64,000 nucleotides of DNA from Micromonospora craniellae (GCF_014764405.1 NZ_CP061725.1:2356001-2420000); one strand, 5' to 3'; numbered from the stretch's first letter, positions 1-7,757 are shown. Notes: a model not told the origin generated them from the sequence alone. Program-made: numbers and translations.

Positions 1-2
1 GC

Positions 3-110
3 GCCGCGCACACAGTGCGTCAAGCCCTCTCCCGGCTACAGGAACGGGGCATCCTGCAAGGCCACCAGGGGCGCGGCGTGTACGTCGCCGAGACGGGCAA
101 GGACGACTAG
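3..110 (+). CDS. GntR-type winged-helix regulator, C-terminal end (partial)
   Basis: The window opens inside this gene; 35 codons remain before a TAG at 108-110. The residues TVRQALSRLQERGIL and the following GRGVYV are the recognition helix and wing of a GntR-family winged helix. The protein ends only a few residues after the wing, so the usual C-terminal effector domain seems absent. Such one-domain GntR proteins are common in actinomycete integrative elements (KorSA-like) but also occur elsewhere. Its stop overlaps the stop of the convergent next gene within CTAG at 107-110. The N-terminus is outside the window, so its own regulation cannot be read. Confidence 0.75.
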   Translation, partial: AAHTVRQALSRLQERGILQGHQGRGVYVAETGKDD

Positions 111-358
111 GCCGGCGGCTTCCACGTGCCAGCGTCGAGGTCGACGAGCATGCCGGGTAGCTCCCTGGCATCGAAGCTGGCCCACACACGTGCGACAGGT
201 CCACCGGTGACGGTGGACAGCCGCCAACCGGCGACCTCCACCGTCGCCCCGTAGACCAGGCTCGCGTAGTCCACCCGCACGGACACGGTGCTGCCACCGT
301 GCGGGACCGCCAGCACCACCCGCCTGACGGCGGCGTCCTCGCCGTCCTCGGCTGTCAT
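107..358 (-). CDS. Small hypothetical protein (83 aa)
   Basis: I do not recognise the family. The product has a beta-rich look, with VRRVVLAVPHG and VSVRVDYASLVYG alternating hydrophobic and polar residues, and ends in a tryptophan-containing tail. Its ATG overlaps the stop of the upstream gene as ATGA (355-358), so the two are probably translated as a coupled pair. No membrane segment or signal peptide is seen. Codon use is strongly GC3-biased, in keeping with a real gene. Its context of XRE and GntR regulators suggests accessory-element cargo; function unknown. Confidence 0.55.
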   Translation of the reverse strand: MTAEDGEDAAVRRVVLAVPHGGSTVSVRVDYASLVYGATVEVAGWRLSTVTGGPVARVWASFDARELPGMLVDLDAGTWKPPA

Positions 359-825
359 GACCGCGCTGTTCGCAAAATCTTCACCAACGCGGTGGTCAAC
401 TCCTCGGCCTGCCGCACCGGCAGGTAGTAGGAGTCACTGCCGTCAACGCCGTCACCCACCAGCAGACGAGCGAACAGAACCCCGTCGGGATCCTCGACGA
501 ACCGCACCAGCTGCGCGGCGACCGTCGGCCCCTGCCTACCCGGCAACGGCGAGCAGGTGTAAAGGGTGCCTCGGTGTGCTGGCGGCGGCGCTGCCGGGTC
601 GAACACCCTGCTGCCAGGGATGCACTGGCTCGGGTCACACCAGTCCGGATGATCCATGTGCTGTAGTCCTGTCCGTAGAAGGGACGGCGACACCGAATCG
701 ACGGCAGTGCCGCCACCGGGACGCCGGTAGGTCACCAGCACCGCGAACGGCGAGCTGGCATTGATCTGGCCGGGACACCACCGCGCGTCGCCCTGCGACG
801 GACTGGCAACGGGGGTGGAAGGCAT
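355..825 (-). CDS. Two-part hypothetical protein: 'WCPG' domain plus DUF6907-like Cys/His domain
   Basis: The start is placed at 825 because AGGAG lies 8 bases upstream; an in-frame ATG at 846 is the alternative. Residues about 10-45 carry WCPGQI and TYRRPGG, shared with the 101-aa gene at 1379-1684. The second part starts at an internal Met (MDHPDWCDPSQC), has a Cys/His spacing like the actinobacterial DUF6907 family, and ends in an acidic, Leu-rich segment. The downstream gene at 912-1352 also begins MDHPD, so this locus looks like a duplicated two-gene unit whose first copy has fused in frame. Function unknown; expected cytoplasmic. Confidence 0.55.
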   Translation of the reverse strand: MPSTPVASPSQGDARWCPGQINASSPFAVLVTYRRPGGGTAVDSVSPSLLRTGLQHMDHPDWCDPSQCIPGSRVFDPAAPPPAHRGTLYTCSPLPGRQGPTVAAQLVRFVEDPDGVLFARLLVGDGVDGSDSYYLPVRQAEELTTALVKILRTARS

Positions 826-911
826 CGTCGGTACTCCTCTTGCCATCAGTCGTGGGGTCTTCGCTCGTTACGCCTGCGGCACCATGAACGCGCCGGTGCG
901 CGGCGGGCCGA

Positions 912-1352
912 TCAGGTCGGCGCGTGGGTGCGGTTCGGCAGGCGTCGACCGATGGTCCAGCCCTGCCGCGACTCGTCCACGAGCCGCCGCACCGTCGCCT
1001 CGTCCGCGCCGTACAGGCGCGCCAAGAACCGCATGTCCGTCACGCTGACGCCGCACTGCCCCTGCTCGATCCGGTAGACCTTCGAGGTCACCCAGCCTGC
1101 CTCGGCCGCGACCTGACGGCCGGTGAGGCCACGAGCGCGACGCATCCGCTGAAGCTCGTGCCGGTAACCACGCAACTCCTGACCAGGCACCACACGAGGC
1201 AACCGACGACCCTGCTCAACCAGCCCACGCACCTGCTGCCGCAACGCCGCCTGGTCGCCGGGCGGATCGGCAATGAGGCACACGATCGCCTGCACGACAT
1301 CCTCAATGCTGGTCAACTTCGCGTGCAGCCCATTGAAGTCAGGATGATCCAT
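912..1352 (-). CDS. XRE-family helix-turn-helix regulator (146 aa)
   Basis: A helix-turn-helix of the XRE/Cro type occupies about residues 66-122 (MRRARGLTGRQVAAEAGW, then VYRIEQG). It resembles the N-terminal domain of Scr1/WhiJ-type actinobacterial regulators but lacks the C-terminal DUF5753 or TPR part. The first 60 residues are helical and of unknown role. The start at 1352 has GGAG 7 bases upstream; an upstream ATG at 1382 overlaps the preceding stop (ATGA) but has no ribosome site. It probably controls the small operon 1684-107, which may include itself. No operator is evident. Confidence 0.7.
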   Translation of the reverse strand: MDHPDFNGLHAKLTSIEDVVQAIVCLIADPPGDQAALRQQVRGLVEQGRRLPRVVPGQELRGYRHELQRMRRARGLTGRQVAAEAGWVTSKVYRIEQGQCGVSVTDMRFLARLYGADEATVRRLVDESRQGWTIGRRLPNRTHAPT

Positions 1353-1378
1353 CCGCTGCTCCGTCCGTCGCGAGGTGA

Positions 1379-1684
1379 TCATGCTGGGACGGTCGACGCA
1401 ACCGACCGGAGCGGCAGTGCACCGTCGACCCGGTCGAAGATCGGGTCAGGGTCGGTACGCGCCATCACGTCACGCGGCAACACCGAGTCGACACCGGTGG
1501 CACCGCCGGGACGCCGGTACGTTGCCAGCACCGCGACAGCAGAGCGGTTCTCGATACGGCCGGGACACCACTGCGCGTCGCGTGGCGCCCACACCCAGAC
1601 CAGAGCCCCCGGCTCGTAGGCGTAGCTGGCGGCTATCTCATCAGACCGCCGCTGCACCGGACTGACCACGGGAAGCGGAGACAT
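1379..1684 (-). CDS. Small 'WCPG' domain protein (101 aa)
   Basis: The product contains VWVWAPRDAQWCPGRI and ATYRRPGGATGVDSV, a compact beta-strand pattern reminiscent of KOW/Tudor-like folds (inference). The same block occurs in the gene at 355-825, and the DNA of the two is clearly alike, so they are paralogues. The ATG at 1684 has AAGGAG 8 bases upstream. It is the first visible gene of a minus-strand operon running to 107. The IS3 element ends about 200 bases upstream and may have displaced the native promoter. Function unknown. Confidence 0.6.
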   Translation of the reverse strand: MSPLPVVSPVQRRSDEIAASYAYEPGALVWVWAPRDAQWCPGRIENRSAVAVLATYRRPGGATGVDSVLPRDVMARTDPDPIFDRVDGALPLRSVASTVPA

Positions 1685-1886
1685 CCTCGTCGCTCCTTTC
1701 TTGCTGTAGCACCGCGCCGACGATGATGAGGAAGTCGACTGCGGTGGCGCGTGTCTTGCACGCGGAGACGTGGCAGATCGGGCACGGTTGGAATGGTCGG
1801 CGACGATCGCTAGCGCGGAGAGTTTGGCGACAGCGGTGTCAGTGGTCCCCGCTCCCGGCCTGGTTCGCCCCCGGACACCCCCTGTC
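1685..1886. other. Intergenic gap between accessory operon and IS3 element
   Basis: About 200 bases between the start of the 101-aa gene and the left end of the IS. A minus-strand frame encoding a Cys/His-rich stretch (PCPICHVSACKTRA) runs through it but has no start codon after its upstream stop, so I do not call a gene. It may be a relic or simply the native promoter region of the minus-strand operon. Confidence 0.4.
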
Positions 1887-1999
1887 TGCCAGGGTGAGTT
1901 GAGGCCAGCGGTTCATAGCAAGTCCGCCGGACAGGGCGAGTTGAGGATTGAGAAGCGTTGACTACTGCTGTTGACATGGCCGTGGCCGAGGATGGGGTC

Positions 2000-2404
2000 A
2001 TGAGTCGTAAGAAGGGACCGCGTTCGGGTGGTCCGCGTGCCCGCCGGTCGTTCACCCCGGGTCAGAAGTTGGAGCTACTGGCCGGATACGAGAAGGCCGT
2101 CGCGGCCGGTGACGGTGGGGCGTTCCTGCGGCGTGAGGGCTTGTACTCGTCGTTGATGTCGGAGTGGCGCCGGGCCCGTGACGCCGGGTTGTTGCAGGGC
2201 AAGCCGGCTGGGCAGACGGTAGGGCGGCCGTCGGCGGAGCAGGCGGAGATCGCCCGGTTGCGCCGTGAGCTGGAACTGGCGCAGGCGAAGTTGGCGCGGA
2301 CGGAGACGGCGTTGACGATCATGGGAAAAGCGCGCGAGCTCTTGGAGGACATCTCCAGGAGCGAGCCGGACGGTCCGGACGTGTTCGGGCTCGGCAGACG
2401 CTGA
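2000..2404 (+). CDS. IS3-family transposase OrfA (HTH protein)
   Basis: About 134 residues from the chosen ATG. The N-terminal half has an IS3 OrfA-like helix-turn-helix (RSFTPGQKLELLAGYE, then FLRREGLYSSLMSEWR); the C-terminal half is a Leu-rich coiled coil (EIARLRRELELAQAKLAR) that normally mediates oligomerisation. Upstream in-frame ATGs at 1958 and 1976 are possible starts; 2000 was chosen because it begins the basic segment typical of the family and has a GGATGGGG stretch before it. The TGA overlaps the orfB start by one base (TGATG), so orfB may be expressed by re-initiation rather than only by a frameshifted fusion. Confidence 0.85.
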   Translation: MSRKKGPRSGGPRARRSFTPGQKLELLAGYEKAVAAGDGGAFLRREGLYSSLMSEWRRARDAGLLQGKPAGQTVGRPSAEQAEIARLRRELELAQAKLARTETALTIMGKARELLEDISRSEPDGPDVFGLGRR

Positions 2405-3408
2405 TGGACACCTACCACCAGCTGACCAGCGCGAAGGTCCCGACGCGGGAGGCGAAGCGGCTGACCGGGATCGCTCGGTCCAGCGCGGATCGGGACCGGC
2501 GGCGTCCGACACCGGCCCGGCCGATGCGACGCACGCCAGCGAACGCGCTCACCCTGGCCGAGCGGGAGCATGTGCTGCGGCTGGTGAACAGCCCGGAGTT
2601 CGTCGACGCGGCCCCGGCGCAGATCTACGCGGCGCTGCTGGATCAGGGTGTGTACGTCGGCTCGATCGCCACCATGTACCGGATCTTGCGCGAACACGAG
2701 CAGGTCCGCGAGCGTCGCCGGCAGGCCCGGCGCCCGGCCCGGCAGCGCCCGGAGCTGGTCGCCGACGCGCCGCGGCAGGTCTACACGTGGGACATCACGA
2801 AACTCGCTGGCCCCGTGAAAGGGATCTACTACGACGCGTACGTGATGATCGACGTCTACTCCCGGTACATCGTCGGCGTCCGCGTGCACGCCCGCGAGTC
2901 CGGCCCGCTTGCCGAGAACATGATGCGCGAGGTGTTCGACGTCCACGGCGTCCCCCACGTGGTCCACGCCGACCGGGGCACGTCTATGACCTCGAAATCG
3001 GTCGCTGACCTGCTCGAAGACCTTCAGGTAGCCCGCTCGCACTCGCGGCCCAAGACGTCCAACGACAACCCGTACAGCGAAGCATGGTTCAAGACGTTGA
3101 AGTACGCGCCGGTCTTCCCCAACCGGTTCGCGTCGCTCGCCCACTCCCGAGCGTTCATGAACGACTTCGTCACCTGGTACAACCACGCCCACCGGCACTC
3201 CGGAATCGGCCTGCACACCCCCGCCGACGTCCACCACGGCCGCCACCACCAAGTCCACGCCGCACGCCTCGACACTCTCGCCGCAGCCCGCGCCGCGCAT
3301 CCGGAACGGTTCGGCGCCACCACCCGGACCACACCAAAGATCCTCGACCTGCCCGAACAGGTCTGGATCAACCAACCCCAGCCCCAGCCGCAACAACAAG
3401 CCGCTTAA
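2404..3408 (+). CDS. IS3-family transposase OrfB (DDE integrase core)
   Basis: A 334-residue protein with an N-terminal HTH_21-type region and an rve integrase core. The catalytic triad is visible: D in YTWDITKLAG, D in VVHADRGTSMTS, and E in NPYSEAWFKTLKY. The C-terminal FVTWYNHAHRHSGIGLHTP block is also diagnostic of IS3-family OrfB. Length is normal and no frameshift is present, so the enzyme should be functional. It acts on the inverted repeats flanking the element, together with OrfA. Confidence 0.92.
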   Translation: MDTYHQLTSAKVPTREAKRLTGIARSSADRDRRRPTPARPMRRTPANALTLAEREHVLRLVNSPEFVDAAPAQIYAALLDQGVYVGSIATMYRILREHEQVRERRRQARRPARQRPELVADAPRQVYTWDITKLAGPVKGIYYDAYVMIDVYSRYIVGVRVHARESGPLAENMMREVFDVHGVPHVVHADRGTSMTSKSVADLLEDLQVARSHSRPKTSNDNPYSEAWFKTLKYAPVFPNRFASLAHSRAFMNDFVTWYNHAHRHSGIGLHTPADVHHGRHHQVHAARLDTLAAARAAHPERFGATTRTTPKILDLPEQVWINQPQPQPQQQAA

Positions 3409-3459
3409 CTCCCGTTGGCCTCAAACCCTTGACACGTTCCGACCCGACAAAGCCACAGG

Positions 3460-4365
3460 TCACAGCGTGGCGTGGCTCATTTCCTTCTCGGCGGCGTGCC
3501 GCAACGCCGGCACCATCTCCTCGACGTTGAGCCCGTTGAGGTAGTCGATCACCAGAGCCCGCACGCCCTTGATCGTTTCCGGCATCTGCGCCGGATCAAG
3601 ACCTGACGGCGGAATGACGGTACGGAAGCGGACATCGTTGATCGCACTACCGATCAGCCGCTCGGCCACCCATTGAGGCACCCGCTCCTTCAACACGAAG
3701 GTCAGGTGCACGCTGGCCTCAGAAGCGTTCCGCGAGTGCGGATTGTGTACCCACCCTCGCGGCAACACCAGCACGTCACCAACGGTCAGCTCGAACTCGT
3801 AGTCCGGGCCGGCTTGCATCCACTGCGCAACCCACTCGTCCTGCCACAGGTCGGTCGACATGGAGTGGTCACGGTAAGGCGCGTCGACTCTCGGCTTCCA
3901 CAGCTCCCAGGTCTTCGACCCTTCCAACTGCACGACGATGCTGAGGTACTGGTCCCAGTGGTAGTCCAACCCTTGGTGGCCGGGCGGCGTGATGAAAGCG
4001 GTGACGTACCCCGCGCAGCCAGTCTCGGCCTGAATGCCCGCGCAGAAGACGCCCAACGGCGGGTGCCATCGATTCAGCTCCCGCAACTGAAAGGTGCATC
4101 CCTTGTCCAACAGCACCTGCGCGGAGGCCGGCAACACCCGGTCATCGGAGCTGTACCGCGCCGGGTGCAGCCCTTCGCCTCGATGGAACACGTTGACGTA
4201 GGCACTCGGCGCGCAGCCAGTGTCCAGGAACCCCCGGATCGTCTGCGCGCTGATCACCCGGCCGATCGGGCTGTCGCCGGGCAGCGTAAGCGTGTAAGGG
4301 CGGTCGGGCCACGCCGCGACAAGATCATGGGCGGCTTCGGACCCAAGGAGCAGTTCGAGGGACAT
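3460..4365 (-). CDS. JmjC/cupin-type 2-oxoglutarate Fe(II) oxygenase (301 aa)
   Basis: The sequence has the cupin_4/JmjC pattern of protein hydroxylases related to ribosomal oxygenases such as RoxA. The facial triad appears complete: H136-x-D138 in YHWDQY and H207 in RGWVHNPHS, with KTWELWKPR between them typical of the fold. The start at 4365 has GGGAG 6 bases upstream. It is the last gene of a three-gene minus-strand run, 17 bases after the previous stop. Family members hydroxylate protein or peptide side chains; the substrate here is unknown, but the adjacent small DUF397-like protein or the Cys-tailed protein are obvious candidates (inference). The IS3 element ends just downstream. Confidence 0.8.
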   Translation of the reverse strand: MSLELLLGSEAAHDLVAAWPDRPYTLTLPGDSPIGRVISAQTIRGFLDTGCAPSAYVNVFHRGEGLHPARYSSDDRVLPASAQVLLDKGCTFQLRELNRWHPPLGVFCAGIQAETGCAGYVTAFITPPGHQGLDYHWDQYLSIVVQLEGSKTWELWKPRVDAPYRDHSMSTDLWQDEWVAQWMQAGPDYEFELTVGDVLVLPRGWVHNPHSRNASEASVHLTFVLKERVPQWVAERLIGSAINDVRFRTVIPPSGLDPAQMPETIKGVRALVIDYLNGLNVEEMVPALRHAAEKEMSHATL

Positions 4366-4382
4366 AGGTATCTCCCAAAATT

Positions 4383-4838
4383 TCAGTGCGGTGGGAGGGG
4401 ACACGGGGTGCGGGTGTGGTGGCGATGCGGGCAGCAGATCACCACGTACACGATCACCCGGTCGGCTCCGACGCTGGTGGTGTAGTGCCACACGGCGTCG
4501 CTGCCGGCCATCAGACCAGTGCGGGTGTGATGCAGCCGCGCTTCCTGGGGCAGGTAGCTCAACGTCCGGTCCGGCGGGTGCATGGCGTACGTCTCCGCCA
4601 GCCAACCCAGCGCGCCATCCACGTCCGTCCAGGTGCGCTCCCGGGCGGTCTGCGACCGACGCAGCAGGTAGTGACCTGTCTCGATCGACGGGACCGTGGC
4701 TCGGACAAACGCCACCGCCTGCGCGGAACCGAGATCCCGCCCCGGTGAGCGTTCGTGGTCGTGCTTGCGGTCGAACATTTCATGTCGGCCTGTCCACGGC
4801 CCGTACCCGTGCCAGTGATCCTGCTGCCTCGTCGCCAC
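4383..4838 (-). CDS. Unrecognised protein with Cys/Pro-rich C-terminus (151 aa)
   Basis: No family recognised. The start is a GTG at 4838 with GGGGGA close upstream; an in-frame ATG 20 codons later is possible. The middle is helical (HYLLRRSQTARERTWTDVDG, then ALGWLAETYAM), and the end changes to VIVYVVICCPHRHHTRTPC, then PLPPH: a hydrophobic strand followed by a Cys/His/Pro cluster that could bind metal or be modified. It sits between the DUF397-like gene (53 bases upstream) and the JmjC gene (17 bases downstream), suggesting a shared transcript. It could be a partner, substrate or small adaptor of the oxygenase; this is inference. Confidence 0.65.
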   Translation of the reverse strand: MATRQQDHWHGYGPWTGRHEMFDRKHDHERSPGRDLGSAQAVAFVRATVPSIETGHYLLRRSQTARERTWTDVDGALGWLAETYAMHPPDRTLSYLPQEARLHHTRTGLMAGSDAVWHYTTSVGADRVIVYVVICCPHRHHTRTPCPLPPH

Positions 4839-4891
4839 TATTCCCCCAGAGTGGACGGCTGGCCGCGCGCTGCGCGACCAGCCCGGGTGAA

Positions 4892-5155
4892 TCAGATCTC
4901 GCCGGCCTGGTAGGCGGCGAAGAAGTTGTCCAGCTCGTCGCGGTTGAAGACCAGCAGCGGTGAGGCGGCGCCCAGCTTCGAGTCTCCGATGATGATGGCG
5001 TTCGGGTCGTTCGGGTGGACTCCAGCCGCCACGCAGCTCTCCATCGTGTTGGTGATTCCCCCACCGCACAGCCGCCGGAGGCTGACGTTGGAGATGTCGC
5101 CTGCGTACAGGTCGTCCGCGCCCGGGTTACTGCCCGGGGGTGTGCCCTGATCCAT
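4892..5155 (-). CDS. DUF397-like small protein (87 aa)
   Basis: Residues 57-87 (GDSKLGAASPLLVFNRDELD, then a FF and GE ending) match the core of actinobacterial DUF397, small acidic proteins that pair with XRE regulators (Scr1/Scr2-like) and can act as antirepressors. The family's usual W-x-KSS start is replaced by SLRRLCGGG with cysteines at 30 and 41, and there is a 20-residue Gly/Pro-rich N-terminal extension. The start at 5155 has AGGGAAGG upstream. It is the first gene of a minus-strand trio and lies opposite an XRE-TPR gene, fitting either a regulator pair or a modified small protein with the JmjC enzyme. Confidence 0.75.
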   Translation of the reverse strand: MDQGTPPGSNPGADDLYAGDISNVSLRRLCGGGITNTMESCVAAGVHPNDPNAIIIGDSKLGAASPLLVFNRDELDNFFAAYQAGEI

Positions 5156-5544
5156 GATCGCCTTCCCTTCGGGAATGCCGCTATGCGGGGATTCGGTCCC
5201 CGCCCCGTGTTGCACTTGCGCCCATCGGGGAGCAGGAGCATGTCCCCTGGCAGTCCAGGTCGACTCGCACGCTCGCCCCTCCCGATGACCGTTGGTGGGG
5301 CTGCGGTGGCCACTGCAAGCACGCGACCAGGGAAAGTGCGCGCTCGGGTGGCCGGGGCCACCGCAGCCCCAGCGGACTTCCGCAGGCCACCAGCCGCGAC
5401 AATGTCGTCAACGACCAGCGGCGCGTTCATCCAGTCGGACCCACCGGTTGGCCAGGGTGGGTCCTTGCCGCTCAGCATCACCCCGCCTACTGTCCGCAGG
5501 GGAGGGTGATGCTGTCCCTATCTGTCCCCACGTGGAGTGCGAGC
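5156..5544. promoter_or_regulatory. Divergent promoter region between DUF397 trio and XRE-TPR gene
   Basis: About 390 bases separate the two divergent start codons. It must hold promoters for both directions, and probably the operator of the XRE regulator, but I could not pick convincing -10/-35 pairs. Open frames here (for example 5181-5411 on the minus strand) have poor amino-acid composition and no ribosome site and are not called. Ribosome sites are visible only at the edges: GAAGGGAAGG for the minus gene and GGAG at 5534-5537 for the plus gene. Confidence 0.5.
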
Positions 5545-6750
5545 ATGGCGGAACGGTTCGGTGAGGTGCTGAAATCGATGCGGGAGGCGGCAGGTGTCAG
5601 CCTGCGAGCCCTCGCCGAACGGACCTACTACAGCAAGTCGGAAATCGCCCGGGTCGAATCCGGTCAGCGTCCACCGACATCCGGCCTCGTGGCCGCCTAC
5701 GACACCGCGCTCGGCACGGCGCCGCTGCTGACCACTCTGCTTGCCCTCGATGGGGAGGACCACACCATGCAGCGACGTGCACTACTGGCCACGCTCACCG
5801 CCGCGACCGGCGCGGCCGGTATCGCCGGGGTTACTGCCGTCGCCGAGCTGATCCGGCATGGGTTGCTGGACGGTGCCGGGGAGGTCGAGGACTGGGGGCA
5901 GACGGTGACCGAGTATTCGCGCCGCCTAGTCGTGGACCCGTCCCCGGCGTTCGGTGCCGCGTTGCTGGGGCAGGTGATGTTGTGCAAGCAACAAATCGTG
6001 GACGCGGGTCCGACGGCAGAGCGGCTACGCGCTGCTGCCCTGCTCGGCCAGTTGTACGGACTCTGGCAGGGCAACCAGGACAAGATCAGTGAGGCGCATG
6101 GGTGGTACCGCGCCGCCGCGACCCTCGCCGACCGGTCTGGCGACACCCCCGCCCGCGTGTTCACCCGGGCTCGCACCGCGAGCCGGGGGATTTTCGAGGG
6201 GTACACCCTCACCGAGACGCGCGACCATGCCCGGGAAGCCCTCGACATTTCCGACCGGCCATCCCTCGGCGCTCTCGAAGCGCACTCCGCGCTGGTGCAC
6301 GTCCACGCCCTCGCAGAAGATCTGCCCGGTGGCCGGCGTGCGCTGGCGGGGATGCTCGACGTCGCTGACCGACTTGACGACAACAGCCCCGACGGGCCGG
6401 CGGCCCGCACCATCTCCTTCGTCCACTACCTCGAATCTCGGTGCGGGTCACCGCGCTCCGCTGACCGGATATGGGAGCAGGCCGAACCCATGTTGCGGCC
6501 CATCCCTGTGTGGTGGCGCGAGGCGCAATGCTACTACGGGCTGTCGTTGGTTCGACGCGGTGACGTGGCCGAGGGGGTGCGGTACGCGCTCGACGCGGTC
6601 GCTGCCCTGCCCGCCCCGGTGCGGACCGTCGGTGTGGCCGTGGCCGATCTGCTGCGGGTGGTGCCGGCCGGGTACCGGTCAGCCGAGTTGGACGAGCTAC
6701 GCGCCCACGCCCCCACCACCCCCGGCCCGTGGGTAGCCTTGGCCGTGTGA
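5545..6750 (+). CDS. XRE-family regulator with TPR-like C-terminal domain (401 aa)
   Basis: Residues 6-58 are an XRE helix-turn-helix (FGEVLKSMREAAGVSLRALA, then YSKSEIARVESGQR). The rest is a helical solenoid with repeated Ala/Leu-rich helices, including HGWYRAAATLADRSGD and LEAHSALVHVHALAEDLPGG, like the TPR-bearing regulators often found beside DUF397 genes in actinomycetes. The ATG at 5545 with GGAG 7 bases upstream was preferred over ATG/GTG at 5509/5506. TPR domains of such regulators bind peptides or partner proteins, so the divergent DUF397-like protein is a plausible ligand (inference). The stop overlaps the next gene's GTG (GTGA, 6747-6750). Confidence 0.85.
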   Translation: MAERFGEVLKSMREAAGVSLRALAERTYYSKSEIARVESGQRPPTSGLVAAYDTALGTAPLLTTLLALDGEDHTMQRRALLATLTAATGAAGIAGVTAVAELIRHGLLDGAGEVEDWGQTVTEYSRRLVVDPSPAFGAALLGQVMLCKQQIVDAGPTAERLRAAALLGQLYGLWQGNQDKISEAHGWYRAAATLADRSGDTPARVFTRARTASRGIFEGYTLTETRDHAREALDISDRPSLGALEAHSALVHVHALAEDLPGGRRALAGMLDVADRLDDNSPDGPAARTISFVHYLESRCGSPRSADRIWEQAEPMLRPIPVWWREAQCYYGLSLVRRGDVAEGVRYALDAVAALPAPVRTVGVAVADLLRVVPAGYRSAELDELRAHAPTTPGPWVALAV

Positions 6751-7040
6751 CGAAGCCACGGCGGCACACCCCGGAGGATCTGGCCAGGGCTCAGGCTGCC
6801 CGGGATGAGGCCCGGCCGATGATCGAGCTAGTTGAGGCGGTGCGAGACGAGCCGGGCCGCTTGGTGCGCAACCCCTGCGACGACCGGACTTGCCCGACTT
6901 GCTGGGGCACCCCAGAAGAGGGCGAACACGCGCGGCGGACGGGCCTGCCGCTCGGGCATCCGTCGGCGCCACCGGTACGGCCGGAGCAGCGTGGCTTCGT
7001 GTCGAAGGATGGTGGGCCGAAGCCGTGGGAGCGGGACTGA
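6747..7040 (+). CDS. Small hypothetical protein with CxxC motif (97 aa)
   Basis: The GTG start overlaps the regulator's stop (GTGA), so the two are translationally coupled. The protein begins with a charged helix (PEDLARAQAARDEARP) and contains CDDRTCPTCWG, a possible small zinc-binding knuckle, followed by a Gly/Pro-rich end. I do not recognise a family. Its tight coupling to the XRE-TPR gene suggests a role in the same regulatory unit. It ends 30 bases before the C homopolymer. Confidence 0.6.
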   Translation: MTKPRRHTPEDLARAQAARDEARPMIELVEAVRDEPGRLVRNPCDDRTCPTCWGTPEEGEHARRTGLPLGHPSAPPVRPEQRGFVSKDGGPKPWERD

Positions 7041-7068
7041 GGCGCCAGCATGGTTGCCGCCCCCGTTT

Positions 7069-7102
<34 letters not shown>

Positions 7103-7362
7103 AAAACCACTGCCAACGGTTGACCAGCGGCGACAAGCGATGATCACCTTGCCTGGTTGTTTGCGCAGGTCAACGCACAATACTGACAGCCGATGACGAT
7201 GCCAAGGTCAAAGGGTTCGGGACGAGAGGCAGAGGTTAACCAGGGTCTTTGTTCAGGCGCTGGAGTCGGATCGGGTGCGCCGGGGCGAGCGATAGGCACC
7301 ATTGACAGTCGGTCGCTGCTGTGCATAACCGTTCACTGTAAGCAACCTGTCGAGGGGGATCT

Positions 7363-7656
7363 ATGAACAGTATGCGTGCAGCGAGCTGCGCTATCGCCCT
7401 GACCGTCGCCTTGCTCTCGACCGGAGCGAGCGCAGTAGCCTCTCCGCCGGCATCGGATCCGTCGCCAGCCGCGGCTCAACCCGGACTGGCGCCCGCCGGT
7501 GCGGAAGGTACGCACCTCGACGAGGAGGGCAACGTCCTGTCGATGCAGGGGGTGGACGCCGACCGAGTAGCAGGCGTCGGGCTCGACACGTATGACGAAG
7601 ACGTACCACGGGATCGCCTACGGGACGCGAGTCCTACGGCGACGGAGTGCCCGTAG
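7363..7656 (+). pseudogene. Secreted protein gene, truncated after signal peptide by group II intron
   Basis: GAGGGGG lies just upstream of the ATG. Residues 1-26 are a clear Sec signal peptide (CAIALTVALLSTGASAVAS) followed by a Pro/Ala-rich linker and an acidic segment (DEEGNVLSMQGVDADR). Around residue 75-80 the protein-like character ends, and the DNA takes on the look of group II intron domain II/III sequence (CGGAG, CCGTAGTA, GGCCGGGAAAGCCGG). The frame then runs into the intron to a stop at 7656. The original product, perhaps an exported enzyme with a propeptide, cannot be identified because its downstream part is absent from the window. Confidence 0.65.
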
Positions 7657-7757
7657 TAGTCGCGGGAGTCACGACCCGCCAGGGAGGCCGGGAAAGCCGG
7701 ACCGCAGGGCGAAGGGGCACAGGTGATCACGACGTCCAGCGATGGGAGGTACGCGTG

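Larger units (their letters stand above)
1887..3434 (+). mobile_element. Complete IS3-family insertion sequence
   Basis: The element carries orfA and orfB in the arrangement typical of IS3. Candidate terminal inverted repeats are seen: TTGAGGCCAGCGG at 1899-1911 and its reverse complement (12 of 13 matching) at 3412-3424. The match continues imperfectly outwards to TGCCA at about 1887 and TGTCAAGG read inward from about 3434. The outer ends therefore carry an uncertainty of a few bases, and no clear target duplication was found. Both reading frames are intact, so the element could be active. It lies between the small accessory operon and the JmjC/DUF397 locus. Confidence 0.75.

Noticed and set aside
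1640..1880. Cys/His-rich minus-strand frame (PCPICHVSACKTRA)
   Set aside because: No start codon after the upstream in-frame stop; may be a relic but cannot be supported.
5181..5411. 76-codon minus-strand frame upstream of the DUF397-like gene
   Set aside because: Arg/Pro/Ser-rich, no ribosome site, and sits in the promoter region of a divergent pair.
7266..7290. GTGCGCC-like sequence as a 5' end for intron 1
   Set aside because: Using it would place a convincing signal-peptide gene with a good ribosome site inside domain I; a 5'-truncated intron explains the data better.
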